Positions 7,659 to 16,888 are shown, numbered from the stretch's first letter. The stretch is 64,000 nt of DNA from VRUE01 sp963844395 (GCA_963844395.1 CAWJNX010000002.1:868001-932000), one strand, 5' to 3'. Translations and numbers: made by a program. Notes: a model not told the origin generated them from the letters alone.

Positions 7659-8462
7659 ATGCCGCAAATAGCGAGTTTTTCGCGTACTGGCGTCCGGGCG
7701 TTTCGCCAAGGTCTCAGCGTGGCGACGGGATCCCCGACAGGCACGGGCTCGCGCGAGGACTCCCCTGCCGGCCAGATGGCTCGCGAGGTGTCCTCGCTGC
7801 AGGCGACCCTGCTCGCCAAGCTGCACGAGGAGATGGCGGACGCCGACGGGGCGCTGTTCGCCGCCGCGGCGCAGAAGCTCGCCGAAGAGTTTGGCTCGGT
7901 CACCGCGACCGCGATCGGAACGCTCTGGGAGGGGGGTGGCGTCAGGAACGGCGACGCACAGGAGGGCGAGCACCATCCCAGTCTCTTCCGGCCGGGCCAG
8001 ATGCGGCGCCGCCTCGACCAGCTGATTGAGGCTAACCGGCGCTACGAGCATCCCTTCGCGCTCGTCGTCTTCGACGTCGAGGGGCCCGCGGCGCGCAAAG
8101 GCGATGGCGACGGCAGGGAGACGGCCCTGGCGGTCGTCGGCGCGGCGCTCCGCGACAGCGTCCGGCTCGTCGACGAGACCTTCCGGCTCGAGGAGGACGC
8201 GCTTTGCGTGCTTGCTCCGGGTCAGACGACGGTCGGGGGAGTGCAGATGGCGGAGCGCTTGCTGCGCTCGCTGGACGAGCTGGAGGACGCCGGCGGTCTG
8301 CGGATCGGCATCGCGGCCGGCGTGGTCGCCTGCCCGGAGCACGGAACCGAGGCGGATGAGCTGCTCCGCAAAGCCGACGAGGCAATGTGGCGGGCCCGCG
8401 CGGTCGGTCAGCCGGTCGGCGTGGGCGCCTTAGATCGTCCACAAGCTGTGCAAGATCGCTGA
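7659..8462 (+). CDS. Degenerate GGDEF-domain protein
   Basis: The C-terminal 160 residues follow the GGDEF diguanylate cyclase fold: RRRLDQLIEANRRYEHPFALVVFDVEG at the start of the domain, then TALAVVGAALRDSVRLVDETFRLEEDALCVLAPG, and near the end GVVACPEHGTEADELLRKADEAMWRAR. The catalytic GGDEF loop is replaced by LEEDALCVL and the first metal-site Asp context is changed. It is therefore unlikely to make cyclic-di-GMP and may be a sensor or structural domain. The N-terminal 100 residues are alanine-rich and not assigned. Start alternatives include a GTG near 7720. It precedes a MerR-like regulator on the same strand. Confidence 0.72.
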   Translation: MPQIASFSRTGVRAFRQGLSVATGSPTGTGSREDSPAGQMAREVSSLQATLLAKLHEEMADADGALFAAAAQKLAEEFGSVTATAIGTLWEGGGVRNGDAQEGEHHPSLFRPGQMRRRLDQLIEANRRYEHPFALVVFDVEGPAARKGDGDGRETALAVVGAALRDSVRLVDETFRLEEDALCVLAPGQTTVGGVQMAERLLRSLDELEDAGGLRIGIAAGVVACPEHGTEADELLRKADEAMWRARAVGQPVGVGALDRPQAVQDR

Positions 8463-8481
8463 CAGATTCCGGAAATCTGTC
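8461..8481. promoter_or_regulatory. Inverted repeat upstream of the MerR-like gene
   Basis: GACAGATT and AATCTGTC flank CCGGA (8461-8481). The element starts at the stop codon of the GGDEF-like gene and lies roughly 85-100 bases upstream of the likely MerR start. There is no T run after it, so an operator is a better guess than a terminator. MerR-type regulators often bind such dyads in their own promoter. Confidence 0.4.
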
Positions 8482-8564
8482 CATAACTGCGGTAAACCTG
8501 GCAAACGGGTGGGAGAATGCTGCTCCCGCGGCGAACTGGTTCGCGCGAGGAACCCCGATCTGAG

Positions 8565-9404
8565 ATGCCAGGAATAAGAACCAACGCCGCCGCCGAAGTG
8601 CTTGGGGTCAGCCCCAACACGCTGCGCAGCTGGGAGCGCCGCTACGGCTACCCGGTGCCGAAGCGCACGCCCGGGAACCACCGTAACTACGAGCTGGTCG
8701 AGCTGCAGACCCTGCGCGACGCCCTCGGTGAGACCGGCAACATCTCCTCGGCGATCGAGCTGGCGCGCCAGCGCCAGGCGGCGCCGCCCACCGACGGCAG
8801 TCTGCTCGCCGCCTTTGAGAGCTTCGACGAGGAGGCCGCCGATCTAGCTGTCGAGGAGAGCCTGGTGCTACGGCCGCTGGAGCGCACCGTGGAGGAGCTG
8901 CTGCTGCCCGCGATCGACCGGCTCGCCGCCGACGCCGAGCGCGAGGCCGAGCTCGAGTTCGCCGCCCGTTGGGCAATGGGTTGGCTGCACGGCGCCCGCC
9001 GCCTCGCTTCCAGGGCGTCCCGCCCCGCCGGCATCCTGCTGCTCGACTCGAGTCGCGGCCAGGAGGCCGAGGAGGTCCACGCCCAGGCGCTGGACCTGGC
9101 GCTGCGCCGGGCCGGCTTCCGGGTGCTAATGCTCTCCGACGAGCTTGGCGAGGAACGGATGGACCGCGCCCTTGGCGCTCTCGATCCGACCGCGATCGTC
9201 CTCTGCGGCCCCGGCGCCGACACCCCCTCCGCCGTGCATCTCGTCCGCAAGATCCGCGGCGCGGGTTTCGACGCGCCGCTCTTCGGCTTCCGCGCCAGCG
9301 GCTTGATCGGTGACGCGATCCCGTCTGCCGGCGAGCGTCCCAGCGAAGTGACCGCGATGCTCAACGCGGATCTGCGCCGCCGCGCCACCCAGGCGTTCGC
9401 TTAG
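8565..9404 (+). CDS. MerR-family regulator with a cobalamin-domain-like C-terminus
   Basis: An N-terminal MerR winged helix is clear (TNAAAEVLGVSPNTLRSWERRYG at about residues 6-28, then the wing NHRNYELVELQTLRDAL). The remaining 200 residues resemble the four-helix cap plus Rossmann-like domain of CarH/LitR-type light sensors in length and order. The cobalamin ligand motif (DxHxxG) is missing, with SSRGQEAEE in its place, and the Trp/Glu-His cap motif is also not seen. Vitamin B12 binding is therefore doubtful. It probably controls its own or nearby genes through an unknown signal. An in-frame ATG at 8517 would add 16 residues but has its purine run only one base away. Confidence 0.8.
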   Translation: MPGIRTNAAAEVLGVSPNTLRSWERRYGYPVPKRTPGNHRNYELVELQTLRDALGETGNISSAIELARQRQAAPPTDGSLLAAFESFDEEAADLAVEESLVLRPLERTVEELLLPAIDRLAADAEREAELEFAARWAMGWLHGARRLASRASRPAGILLLDSSRGQEAEEVHAQALDLALRRAGFRVLMLSDELGEERMDRALGALDPTAIVLCGPGADTPSAVHLVRKIRGAGFDAPLFGFRASGLIGDAIPSAGERPSEVTAMLNADLRRRATQAFA

Positions 9405-9410
9405 GCGCGT

Positions 9411-11537
9411 CTACGCACGCTCCAGCTGCGTCTCTTTGATGCCGTAGCGGTTGTGCAAGCGGCGCAGTGGCTTGGGCGCCCACCAGTTCCACTTGCCGAG
9501 CAGCTCCATCAGGGAGGGGACGAGCAGGGCGCGGATGATGCTGGCGTCGATCAGGACCGCAAGCGCGGTCCCGACCCCGTTCTCCTTAACGAAGAGGATC
9601 TCCGAGGTGGCGAAGGCCCCCAGGGCGACGGCGAAGAGCAGCGCCGCGGCGGTGACGATCCGCCCCGTTCGCTCCAGGCCGATCGCGACGCTCTCGGACT
9701 CCGAGGCGCCGTTGTCGCGCGCCTCTTTGATCCGCGAGAGCAGGAAGACCGCGTAGTCGGTAGAGAGGCCGAAGGCGACCGCGAAGAGCAGGATCGGCAT
9801 CGTCTGCTCCAGCGCCCCGGAGCTCGTGTAGTCGAGCAGGCCCTCGAAGCGCCCGTCCTGGAAGATCAGCACCAGCAGGCCGAAGACCGCGCTGAGGTTG
9901 AGGAAGTTCATGATCAGCGACTTGATCGGCAGCACCACCGAGCCGGTCATCAGGAAGAGGATCACCAGGGTCGAGCCGATCACGATCGCAAGCGCGACCG
10001 GGCCGTGGCGGGCGAGGCTGTCCTGGAAGTCGATGAATTCGGCGCTGGCGCCGCCGACCTGCACCTCGCCGCCAGCCACTTCGAGCTCGCGCACCTGCTC
10101 GACGGTTGCCTGACTCTCCTCCGAGGCGAACGGATGGGTCGAGACAGCCTGGAGCACCGTGAGCTCGTCCCTCAGGGGCTGGGGAGGAAGCACGGCGGCA
10201 ATGCCCTCGGTGCGAGCCACCTGCTTGCGCAGGACGCCGATCGACTGCGGATCGCCGCCTCGGACCGCGAGCCAGATCGGCGCGTCGCGGTAGGGCGGGA
10301 ACTCCTCGTTGACGATGTCGTAGGCCTGGCGAGCGCTCGCCTCCTCCGGCAGCACCCTGGGATCGACGGTGTCGAACTTGATCCCGAGGAAGGGAATGCC
10401 CATCAGGATCAGCAGGGCGGCGCTTGCCGTCGCCACACCCAGGGGCCGGCGCATGACGAAGCGCGAGAGGCGGTACCAGAACCCGTGCTCGTCGGGCCGC
10501 GTCTCGGCCTCGGCGCGGCGACGTAGAAAGCGCGGCGAGAGTGAGTTGACCCGCGTCCCAAGCATGGTCAGCACCGCCGGCAGCACGGTCAGGGAGATCA
10601 GCGCGGCGAAGATCGCGACCAGCGCGCCGCCGAGGCCCATCGAGTAGAGGAACCGCTGCGGGAAGACCAGCAGCGAGGCGAGCGCCGCGGCGACCGTCAG
10701 CGAGGAGAAGAAGACCGTTCGCCCGGCGGTCGCCATCACGCGCCGCATGGCGGCCAGCCCGGGGCCGTCCTTGGCGATCTCCTCGCGGTAGCGGGAGACG
10801 ACGAAGAGGCTGTAGTCGATCGACAGCCCCAGCCCGAGCGCGGTCGTCAGGTTGAGGGCGAAGATCGAGATCGAGCCGAGCTCGCTGGCGATGCGCAGGA
10901 TGAAGAAGGTGCCGACGATCGCCAGGGCGCCGATCATCAGCGGCAGCAAGGCGGCGACGAGGCTGCGGAAGAAGAGCAGCGAGAGCAGGAAGAGCAGCGG
11001 GAAGGCGAGCATCTCGGCTTTCTGCAGATCGCTCTCGACCTGCTTGTTGACCTGCTCCTGAGCGACCGCTGGGCCGCCGACGACCACCCCAGGCTGGTCC
11101 TCGAAGTGCTCGGCGATCGAGGCGCCGGCTTCCTGCCAGTCCTTGTCGTCGGTCGGGTTGAGGGCGACGGCGAGGTAGGTGGAGTCGCCGTCGCGCGAGA
11201 CGAACGCCCGCGAGCGGGTCTGGTAGTAGCCGCTGACCGACTTGACATTCGCCATGCTGCGGATCTGGCGTGCGATCGCGGTGACGCGGGCGCGCGCCGC
11301 CGCGGTCTCGACCGGGGCGTTGCGGACAACGACGACGACGGCCGGGATGCGGTGACCGGCGGCCTGAAGCGCATCACTTGCCTGAACCGCCTCGGTGTCG
11401 GGGTCGTCGGCGCCGTAGGGGTCGAGCCGGTCCGCAACGGAGCCGCCGAGCACGCCGGCGAGCAGGAAGAAGGCGATGGCGAAGAGACCGACGCGACGGG
11501 CGCGGCGGTCGGCGAGGCGGGATAGGGCGTCGAACAT
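9411..11537 (-). CDS. MMPL/RND-family transporter
   Basis: The 708-residue protein shows the two-fold RND layout: one helix, a periplasmic loop of about 150 residues, five to six helices, then the same again. Each half carries the conserved acidic segment (GLGLSIDYSLFVVSRYRE and FGLSTDYAVFLLSRIKEAR), where Asp-Tyr pairs relay protons in MMPL proteins. Substrates of this family are lipids or hydrophobic drugs. The ATG at 11537 is preferred because it has GGAG seven bases upstream and overlaps the stop of the PadR gene as TGATG. That pairing makes it a PadR-controlled efflux operon. A longer frame upstream is not supported. Confidence 0.92.
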   Translation of the reverse strand: MFDALSRLADRRARRVGLFAIAFFLLAGVLGGSVADRLDPYGADDPDTEAVQASDALQAAGHRIPAVVVVVRNAPVETAAARARVTAIARQIRSMANVKSVSGYYQTRSRAFVSRDGDSTYLAVALNPTDDKDWQEAGASIAEHFEDQPGVVVGGPAVAQEQVNKQVESDLQKAEMLAFPLLFLLSLLFFRSLVAALLPLMIGALAIVGTFFILRIASELGSISIFALNLTTALGLGLSIDYSLFVVSRYREEIAKDGPGLAAMRRVMATAGRTVFFSSLTVAAALASLLVFPQRFLYSMGLGGALVAIFAALISLTVLPAVLTMLGTRVNSLSPRFLRRRAEAETRPDEHGFWYRLSRFVMRRPLGVATASAALLILMGIPFLGIKFDTVDPRVLPEEASARQAYDIVNEEFPPYRDAPIWLAVRGGDPQSIGVLRKQVARTEGIAAVLPPQPLRDELTVLQAVSTHPFASEESQATVEQVRELEVAGGEVQVGGASAEFIDFQDSLARHGPVALAIVIGSTLVILFLMTGSVVLPIKSLIMNFLNLSAVFGLLVLIFQDGRFEGLLDYTSSGALEQTMPILLFAVAFGLSTDYAVFLLSRIKEARDNGASESESVAIGLERTGRIVTAAALLFAVALGAFATSEILFVKENGVGTALAVLIDASIIRALLVPSLMELLGKWNWWAPKPLRRLHNRYGIKETQLERA

Positions 11538-12082
11538 CAGCTGCTCCTTTTGTCGTGGGCGGGCTCGAGCAGCTGGGCCTCCATCCGCTCGCACCACCCT
11601 GCGATCCACTCGTTGAACTCGATCCCTCCCTGCAGCACCATCAGCGGGTAAGGGTCCTCCTTTTCAAGCGCCTTCGGTTCGATCGAGCGCAGCCGCTCGA
11701 CCAGCTCGGCGCGGTGATCTCTCATTGACCGCAAGATCTCGACGGCTTCCTCGCGCGGCAGGGCGTCGGCAAAGAAGAGCTTCAACAGCCCCTCGTCGCG
11801 CGTCTCATAGGTGCGCGGCGGACGGCGCAGCCACTCCCTGAGAGCCTCTTCGCCGGCCTCTGTGATCGCATAGACCGTCCGCCTGCGCCCGCCGGTCGGC
11901 ACATCTGCACCTTCGACCAGTCCCGCCTGGGCCAGCCGCTTCAGCTCCGGATAGATCTGCCCGTAGCTGGCCGCCCAGAAGAATCGGGTCGAGTTGTCAA
12001 CCAGCGCCTTGATCTCATAGCCCGACCGCGGCTCACGGCTGACCATGCCAAGGATCACGTAAGCAGTGGGACTCCAATTCAT
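11537..12082 (-). CDS. PadR-family transcriptional regulator
   Basis: The 181-residue protein has the PadR winged helix at the N-terminus (SPTAYVILGMVSREPRSGYEIK, then IYPELKRLAQAGLVE and the wing RRRTVYAITEAGEEALREWL). A C-terminal dimerisation domain follows, making it a subfamily-2-like PadR. It is probably a repressor of itself and of the MMPL exporter translated from the overlapping TGATG. A perfect dyad begins four bases upstream of its start codon. Ligand unknown; small phenolics or lipids are typical for the family. Confidence 0.93.
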   Translation of the reverse strand: MNWSPTAYVILGMVSREPRSGYEIKALVDNSTRFFWAASYGQIYPELKRLAQAGLVEGADVPTGGRRRTVYAITEAGEEALREWLRRPPRTYETRDEGLLKLFFADALPREEAVEILRSMRDHRAELVERLRSIEPKALEKEDPYPLMVLQGGIEFNEWIAGWCERMEAQLLEPAHDKRSS

Positions 12083-12086
12083 GCGC

Positions 12087-12111
12087 TAGATATATCGCTC
12101 CGATATATCTA
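12087..12111. promoter_or_regulatory. Candidate PadR operator
   Basis: TAGATATATCG (12087-12097) and CGATATATCTA (12101-12111) form a perfect 11-base dyad with a 3-base spacer. It lies directly upstream of the padR start codon and is AT-rich in otherwise GC-rich DNA. A second dyad, GTGATCCTGATCAC, follows at about 12117-12130. Binding there would block the padR-MMPL promoter. A related sequence occurs at 42382-42420. Confidence 0.7.
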
Positions 12112-12167
12112 ATTATGTGATCCTGATCACGCTCGGGTGCCATCTCGATCACGTGACGAACTTTTGA

Positions 12168-12326
12168 CTTTCAGCGCGCCACCTCGACGCCGACACTCCC
12201 TACACGGAGCGCGAAATGAAGCGGGCGGCCAAGGAGGGATGTTCAGTGGTCCTCGTCTCGCCGGACCTCAGAACTCGCATCGTCAAGCCCGAGGAGATAC
12301 TCGGCAAGAATCGCGACGCGGCCTGA
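12168..12326 (+). pseudogene. Short open fragment, possible gene remnant
   Basis: This 52-codon frame has ordinary coding character (about TEREMKRAAKEGCSVVLVSP...EEILGKNRDAA) but no convincing start; the first ATG is at 12216 and has no ribosome binding site. It looks like the C-terminal end of a lost gene rather than a functional one. It lies between the padR operator and lysC, in a gap of about 300 bases in which nothing else was seen. I do not recognise the family. Confidence 0.25.
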
Positions 12327-12387
12327 GGACCTAGTCGTCTGGCAGCTTGACGGCGACCAAGCGTCCACGACTATCCTCGGACGTTCT

Positions 12388-13686
12388 ATGAGCGAGGCGA
12401 AGTCCGACATCGTCGTGATGAAGTTCGGCGGGACCTCAGTCGCCGGCGCCGAGGAGATCAAGCGGGCGGCGCGGCGGATCGTCGCGGCGCGGGAGGCGGG
12501 CAGCCCGGTGGTCGCCGTGCTCTCGGCTCGGGGCAAGACGACCGACGAGCTGGTCGCCCAGGCGATGGAGATCTCCGAGCGGCCCGACTCGCGCGAGATG
12601 GACATGCTGCTCTCCACCGGGGAGCGGATCTCCTGCGCTCTCTGCGCGATGGCGATCCACGACATGGGCCACAGCGCGATCTCGCTGACCGGCTCGCAAG
12701 CCGGGATCGTCACCGACTCCTCCCACACGCGAGCGAAAATCATCGACGTGCGGGCCGACCGCATCCGCGAGAAGCTGGAGGAGGACCGGATCGTGCTGGT
12801 CGCCGGCTTCCAGGGGGTCTCGACCGAGAGCCGCGACGTCACCACGCTGGGCCGCGGCGGCTCCGACACGACGGCGGTCGCCCTCGCCGCCGCGCTCGAC
12901 GCGCGCGTCTGCGAGATCTACACCGATGTCGCCGGCGTCTTCAGCGCCGACCCGCGGATCGTTGCCGACGCTCGAAAGCTGCCGATCGTGTCCTACGAGG
13001 AGATGCTCGAGATGTCGGCCTCGGGGGCCAAGGTGCTGCAGCTGCGCTCGGTCGAGTACGCGCGCAACAACGGCGTGCGCATCCATACCCGCAGCAGCTT
13101 CGAGGACGGTCCCGGTACCCTCGTCGTCAGCGAAGCCGAGAGCGAGCAGGAGACCATGGAGCAACCCTTCGTAACGGCGGTGACCCACTCCCAGGGGGAG
13201 GCGCGTGTGACGCTGACCGGTGTTCGCGACGAGCCGGGCGTCGCCGGCAGGATCTTCACGACGCTGGCCGAGGCGGGAATCAACGTCAACGTGATCATCC
13301 AGAACGAGCCGGTGGGAGACGACGCCCTGGCCGATCTCTCCTTCACCGTCGACCGCTCCGATCTGGCCGGCGCGACCGACACGGTCAGCGGCCTCGACGT
13401 CAGCCAGGGCGTCCGCACCGACGAGCGGATCGGCAAGGTCTCGATCGTCGGCGCCGGCATGCGCTCCCACCCGGGCGTCGCCGCCAAGGTCTTCGAGGTG
13501 CTCGGCGGCGAGGGAATCAACATCGAGATGATCTCCACCTCGCCGATCAAGATCTCATGCGTCATCTCCGCCGACCGCGTCCCCGACGCGGTGAAGGCGC
13601 TGCACGAGGCGTTCGAGCTTGGCGCCGACGCGGTCAGCCCCGAGGACCCAATGGGCACCGCGGACCGTCCCGCGGTCAGCGGCTAG
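12388..13686 (+). CDS. lysC: Aspartate kinase
   Basis: The 432-residue protein has the amino acid kinase domain (VMKFGGTSVAGAEEI at residue 10, the TLGRGGSDTTAVALAAAL substrate loop, EIYTDVAGVFSADPR) and two C-terminal ACT domains (from about residue 265, with EPGVAGRIFTTLAEAGINVNVI, and from about 345, with HPGVAAKVFEVLGGEGINIEMI). It phosphorylates aspartate, the first step toward lysine, threonine, methionine and diaminopimelate. The ACT pair indicates feedback control by lysine and/or threonine. The next enzyme of the pathway is encoded 23 bases downstream. Confidence 0.96.
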   Translation: MSEAKSDIVVMKFGGTSVAGAEEIKRAARRIVAAREAGSPVVAVLSARGKTTDELVAQAMEISERPDSREMDMLLSTGERISCALCAMAIHDMGHSAISLTGSQAGIVTDSSHTRAKIIDVRADRIREKLEEDRIVLVAGFQGVSTESRDVTTLGRGGSDTTAVALAAALDARVCEIYTDVAGVFSADPRIVADARKLPIVSYEEMLEMSASGAKVLQLRSVEYARNNGVRIHTRSSFEDGPGTLVVSEAESEQETMEQPFVTAVTHSQGEARVTLTGVRDEPGVAGRIFTTLAEAGINVNVIIQNEPVGDDALADLSFTVDRSDLAGATDTVSGLDVSQGVRTDERIGKVSIVGAGMRSHPGVAAKVFEVLGGEGINIEMISTSPIKISCVISADRVPDAVKALHEAFELGADAVSPEDPMGTADRPAVSG

Positions 13687-13709
13687 CCCGGCCCGTCATA
13701 CTCGGATCG

Positions 13710-14753
13710 ATGGCGGGCGACGGGTACAGAGTTGGGATTTTGGGCGCGACCGGGGCGGTCGGCTCGACCATCCTCGGCGTGCTCGCCGAGCGCGATTTCC
13801 CCGCCGCCGAGGTGGTCCCGTTTGCCTCCGAGCGCTCTGCCGGGCGCGGAATCGAGTGGGGCGACGAGGAGCTGCAGTGCCGGGTGCTGGACGAGGAGAC
13901 GATCCGCGGGCTCGACATGGTCCTCTCATCAGCGGGCGGATCGGTGAGCGCGGAGTGGGCGCCGAAACTGGTCGAGGCCGGCGCCGTCGTCATCGACAAC
14001 ACGAGCTACTGGCGCATGCACGAGGACGTGCCGCTGGTCGTCGCCGAGGTCAACCCCGACGCGGCGGCCTCGCACAAAGGCATCCTCGCCAACCCGAACT
14101 GCACGACGATGGTGATGCTGATGGCGCTGGCGCCGATCCACCGCGCGGTCGGCCTCGAGCGCATCGTCGTCTCCACCTACCAGGCGGTCTCCGGCACCGG
14201 CCAGCGGGCGATCGAGGAGCTGCGTGCCCAGTCGAAGCAGGTGTTGGAGGACGATCAGAACCCAATCGCCTCGGTCTATCCGCATCGGATCGCCTTCAAC
14301 GTGCTGCCCCAGGTGGAGACCTTCGCCGACGGCGACGACTACACGACCGAGGAGCGCAAGGTGATGGCCGAGACCCGCAAGATCCTCGGCGTCGGAGAAG
14401 AGGTGGCGATCTCGGCGACCTGCGCGCGGGTGCCGGTGTTTAGCGGCCACTCCGAGTCGGTCAACCTGCAGACCGGCGAGGAGCTCTCCCCAGACGAATG
14501 CCGCGAGCTGCTCGCCGCCGCTTCGGGCGTGACCGTCATCGACGATCCCGCCGCCGGCCGCTACCCGATGGCGATCGACGCCGCCGGCCGCGATGACGTG
14601 CTCGTCGGCCGCATCCGCCGCGACCCCGACCGCGAGCGCACCCTCAACCTGTGGGTCGTCGGCGACAACCTGCGCAAGGGCGCCGCGACCAATGCTGTGC
14701 AGGTAGCCGAGCTGCTGGTCGAGCGCGACCTGCTGACCGCGTCAGTTCCCTAA
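13710..14753 (+). CDS. asd: Aspartate-semialdehyde dehydrogenase
   Basis: The 347-residue product begins with the NADP-binding motif GILGATGAVGSTIL and contains the catalytic cysteine in ANPNCTTMVM (about residue 130) and the substrate-binding STYQAVSGTGQRAIEEL. It reduces aspartyl phosphate made by LysC to aspartate semialdehyde. The ATG at 13710 is preferred over the longer upstream frame, which overlaps lysC, because homology starts within a few residues. Together with lysC it forms a two-gene operon. Its 3' end overlaps the convergent CBS gene by 12 bases. Confidence 0.96.
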   Translation: MAGDGYRVGILGATGAVGSTILGVLAERDFPAAEVVPFASERSAGRGIEWGDEELQCRVLDEETIRGLDMVLSSAGGSVSAEWAPKLVEAGAVVIDNTSYWRMHEDVPLVVAEVNPDAAASHKGILANPNCTTMVMLMALAPIHRAVGLERIVVSTYQAVSGTGQRAIEELRAQSKQVLEDDQNPIASVYPHRIAFNVLPQVETFADGDDYTTEERKVMAETRKILGVGEEVAISATCARVPVFSGHSESVNLQTGEELSPDECRELLAAASGVTVIDDPAAGRYPMAIDAAGRDDVLVGRIRRDPDRERTLNLWVVGDNLRKGAATNAVQVAELLVERDLLTASVP

Positions 14754-15218
14754 GTCCTCGGCGATCGTGCCGAAGCGCTCAACGAGCTTGCAGAAGAAAT
14801 CGTGCCGCGTGACCACGGCGTGCACCTTGCCGCGGGTTGCGATCGGGACGATCAGCACGCGGTGGTGCAGGAACAGCTCGGCGAGCTGGGTGTCGGAGTA
14901 GTCGTCCTCGACCAGGACGTGGTCGGTGGTCAGGTAGCGGCGGATCGGTTCCTCGCTGCAGTTGCTGCGCCGCTCGATCGTCTCGTCGACCGAGCGCGAG
15001 ACCATCGCCGCCGAGGCCAGCTCGCCGACGTAGGCGGGGAACAGCGCCGCCAGGAACTCGCGCTCGCCGAAGATGCCGACGAAGCGGCCGTCGGCCTCGA
15101 CCGCTGGCAGGGCGGGCACCGCCGCGTCGATCACCCGCCGCGCCGCCGGGCCGATCAGCTCGTCGGCGTCGAGCGGCTCTATCTCCCGCAGCGCCTCTTT
15201 GACAATCGAGTCCGGCAT
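14742..15218 (-). CDS. CBS-domain protein
   Basis: The 158-residue protein consists of two CBS repeats (about residues 8-70 and 90-155), with characteristic ends such as ADGRFVGIFGEREFLAAL and TRGKVHAVVTRHDFF. CBS pairs bind adenine nucleotides and tune attached or partner proteins. The ATG at 15218 has GGAGAGG upstream and lies 11 bases after the stop of an ArsB/NhaD-type transporter, so it is probably the regulatory partner of that transporter. Confidence 0.88.
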   Translation of the reverse strand: MPDSIVKEALREIEPLDADELIGPAARRVIDAAVPALPAVEADGRFVGIFGEREFLAALFPAYVGELASAAMVSRSVDETIERRSNCSEEPIRRYLTTDHVLVEDDYSDTQLAELFLHHRVLIVPIATRGKVHAVVTRHDFFCKLVERFGTIAEDLGN

Positions 15219-15229
15219 GGTTCCTCTCC

Positions 15230-16501
15230 TCAGAGGGCGATGTAGCGGATTGCGACGTAGGCGGTTGCCATGCCAATCGAAAGGACGGTAACCGGCAGAC
15301 CGACGCGAAGGAAGGTCATGAAGCCGATGGGCGTGCCGGCCCGCTCGGCGAGGCCGGCGGCGGCGACGTTGGCGGCGGCGGCGATCATCGTCGCGTTGCC
15401 GCCGAAGCACGCCCCCAACGAGAGGGCCCACCAGTAGGAGTCGTCGCCGCTCGTGCCGGCCGCTTCCTGCAGCTCCTTTACGACCGGGATCATCGCCGTG
15501 GTGAAGGGGATGTTGTTGACCACGGCGGAGCCCACCGCCGCCACCCAGACGATCCCGATCAGCTCGGAGCTGCGGTCGCCGCCGGTGACGTCCTTGACCC
15601 CGTCGGCGACGTGCCCGATAGCGCCGGTGGCCTCCAGTGCGCCGACCATGACGAATAGGGCAACGAAGAAGAAGAGGGTCGTCCACTCAATGTGGGAGAG
15701 GGCCTCCTCGACGTCGATTCTCGTCACGAGGAGGCCGACGGCGGCGCCGGTCAGCGCCACGGTCGCCGGCTCGATGTGGAGCGCCTGATGGGCGAAGAAG
15801 GCGAGCACAGTCAGCGCCAGGACAGGGCCGGTGCGGCGCAGCTCGGCCGAGTCGCGGATCGAGGCGGCGGCGTTGAGGCCCATCACCGCCACCCGGTTTC
15901 GCTCCGCCACCTGCAGGCGACCGCGGAAGACGAGGTAGAGCAAGGGCACGACGACGGCGAAGGTGACGAGCACGATCGGCGCCAGGTTGACGATGAACGC
16001 GTTGAAGCTGAGCCCGGTGGCGCCGGCGATGATGATGTTCGGCGGGTCGCCGATCAGGGTCGCGGTGCCGCCGATGTTGGAGGCGATCACCTCGATGATC
16101 AGCAGCGGAACCGCATCGATGTCGAGCGCATCGGCGAGCAGGAAGGTGATCGGCGCGATCAAAAGAATCGTCGTCAGGTTGTCGAGGAAGGCCGAGAGCA
16201 GCGCCGTGATCGCGGCCAGGCTCATCGTCACCGCGAAGGAGCGCCCACCCGAGATTTGGCCGGCGCGGATCGCGACGTAGTCGTAGACGCCGGTCTGCTG
16301 GGTCAGGTAGACGAGGATCATCATTCCCGCCAAGAGGCCGATCGTGTTGAAGTCAACCGACTCGATCGCCTGCTCCTGCGAGAAGTCGCCGACGAAGAGG
16401 ACGACGATCGCGGCGCCGAGCAGGGCGATGTTGGTCCGGTGCATTTTCTCGCTGGCGACGATCGCCAGAACGATTAGGAAGGTGGCTACGGCAATTGCCA
16501 T
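15230..16501 (-). CDS. ArsB/NhaD (SLC13-like) ion transporter
   Basis: A 423-residue, 10-12-helix protein with the ion transporter superfamily pattern. It has MHRTNIALLGAAIVVL at the start, the re-entrant SAFLDNLTTILLIAP and NIGGTATLIGDPPNIIIAG in the first half, and the repeat GSAVVNNIPFTTAMIPV with GGNATMIAAAANV in the second. These two N-rich motifs are shared by NhaD Na+/H+ antiporters, ArsB and the P protein. The substrate could be Na+/H+ or an oxyanion. A downstream CBS protein 11 bases away suggests nucleotide-linked control. It has no linked ars genes. Confidence 0.88.
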   Translation of the reverse strand: MAIAVATFLIVLAIVASEKMHRTNIALLGAAIVVLFVGDFSQEQAIESVDFNTIGLLAGMMILVYLTQQTGVYDYVAIRAGQISGGRSFAVTMSLAAITALLSAFLDNLTTILLIAPITFLLADALDIDAVPLLIIEVIASNIGGTATLIGDPPNIIIAGATGLSFNAFIVNLAPIVLVTFAVVVPLLYLVFRGRLQVAERNRVAVMGLNAAASIRDSAELRRTGPVLALTVLAFFAHQALHIEPATVALTGAAVGLLVTRIDVEEALSHIEWTTLFFFVALFVMVGALEATGAIGHVADGVKDVTGGDRSSELIGIVWVAAVGSAVVNNIPFTTAMIPVVKELQEAAGTSGDDSYWWALSLGACFGGNATMIAAAANVAAAGLAERAGTPIGFMTFLRVGLPVTVLSIGMATAYVAIRYIAL

Positions 16502-16644
16502 GGAGGCCTTTCGGGGTCGACGACGAGTGCTGCCGACCAGGCTTCCCGGCTCACCGTGACGAACACTATCGCCTCAGACCTCGGCTATTCGTCCGACACA
16601 CTTTCGTGCGCCACACGTAACGTTTTGTCGTCTATTGTCGAGCC

Positions 16645-16842
16645 ATGGATCAAACGCAAGACAACTGGACCGAAAAACGCCTCGACCGACTTGAAAAGCG
16701 AACTGACGACCGATTCCTTCAGCTCGAAAGGCGAAACAACAAACGCGTCGATGGCGTCTACTCGACAATCCTGTGGACGATGCTGGTCGTATTCGCTGTG
16801 GTTTACGTCGCAGCGCTCGTCGCAGCATCTGCTCACGGCTAG
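16645..16842 (+). CDS. Small single-span membrane protein, coiled-coil N-terminus
   Basis: A 65-residue frame begins MDQTQDNWTEKRLDRLEKR, a charged heptad-rich stretch, and ends with one clear membrane helix (about residues 40-62, TILWTMLVVFAVVYVAALVA). Composition and layout are like small membrane-anchored coiled-coil proteins. There is no good ribosome binding site before the ATG, so the call is moderate. It is on the opposite strand to both neighbours. Confidence 0.5.
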   Translation: MDQTQDNWTEKRLDRLEKRTDDRFLQLERRNNKRVDGVYSTILWTMLVVFAVVYVAALVAASAHG

Positions 16843-16888
16843 CGTCCCGTCCTGGCGCTGCTTCCGCGGGTGGCGCGGTGGCGGGGGT

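Noticed and set aside
8565..9404. Light- or B12-sensing CarH photoreceptor
   Set aside because: The cobalamin-ligand histidine motif is absent, so only the general architecture is claimed.
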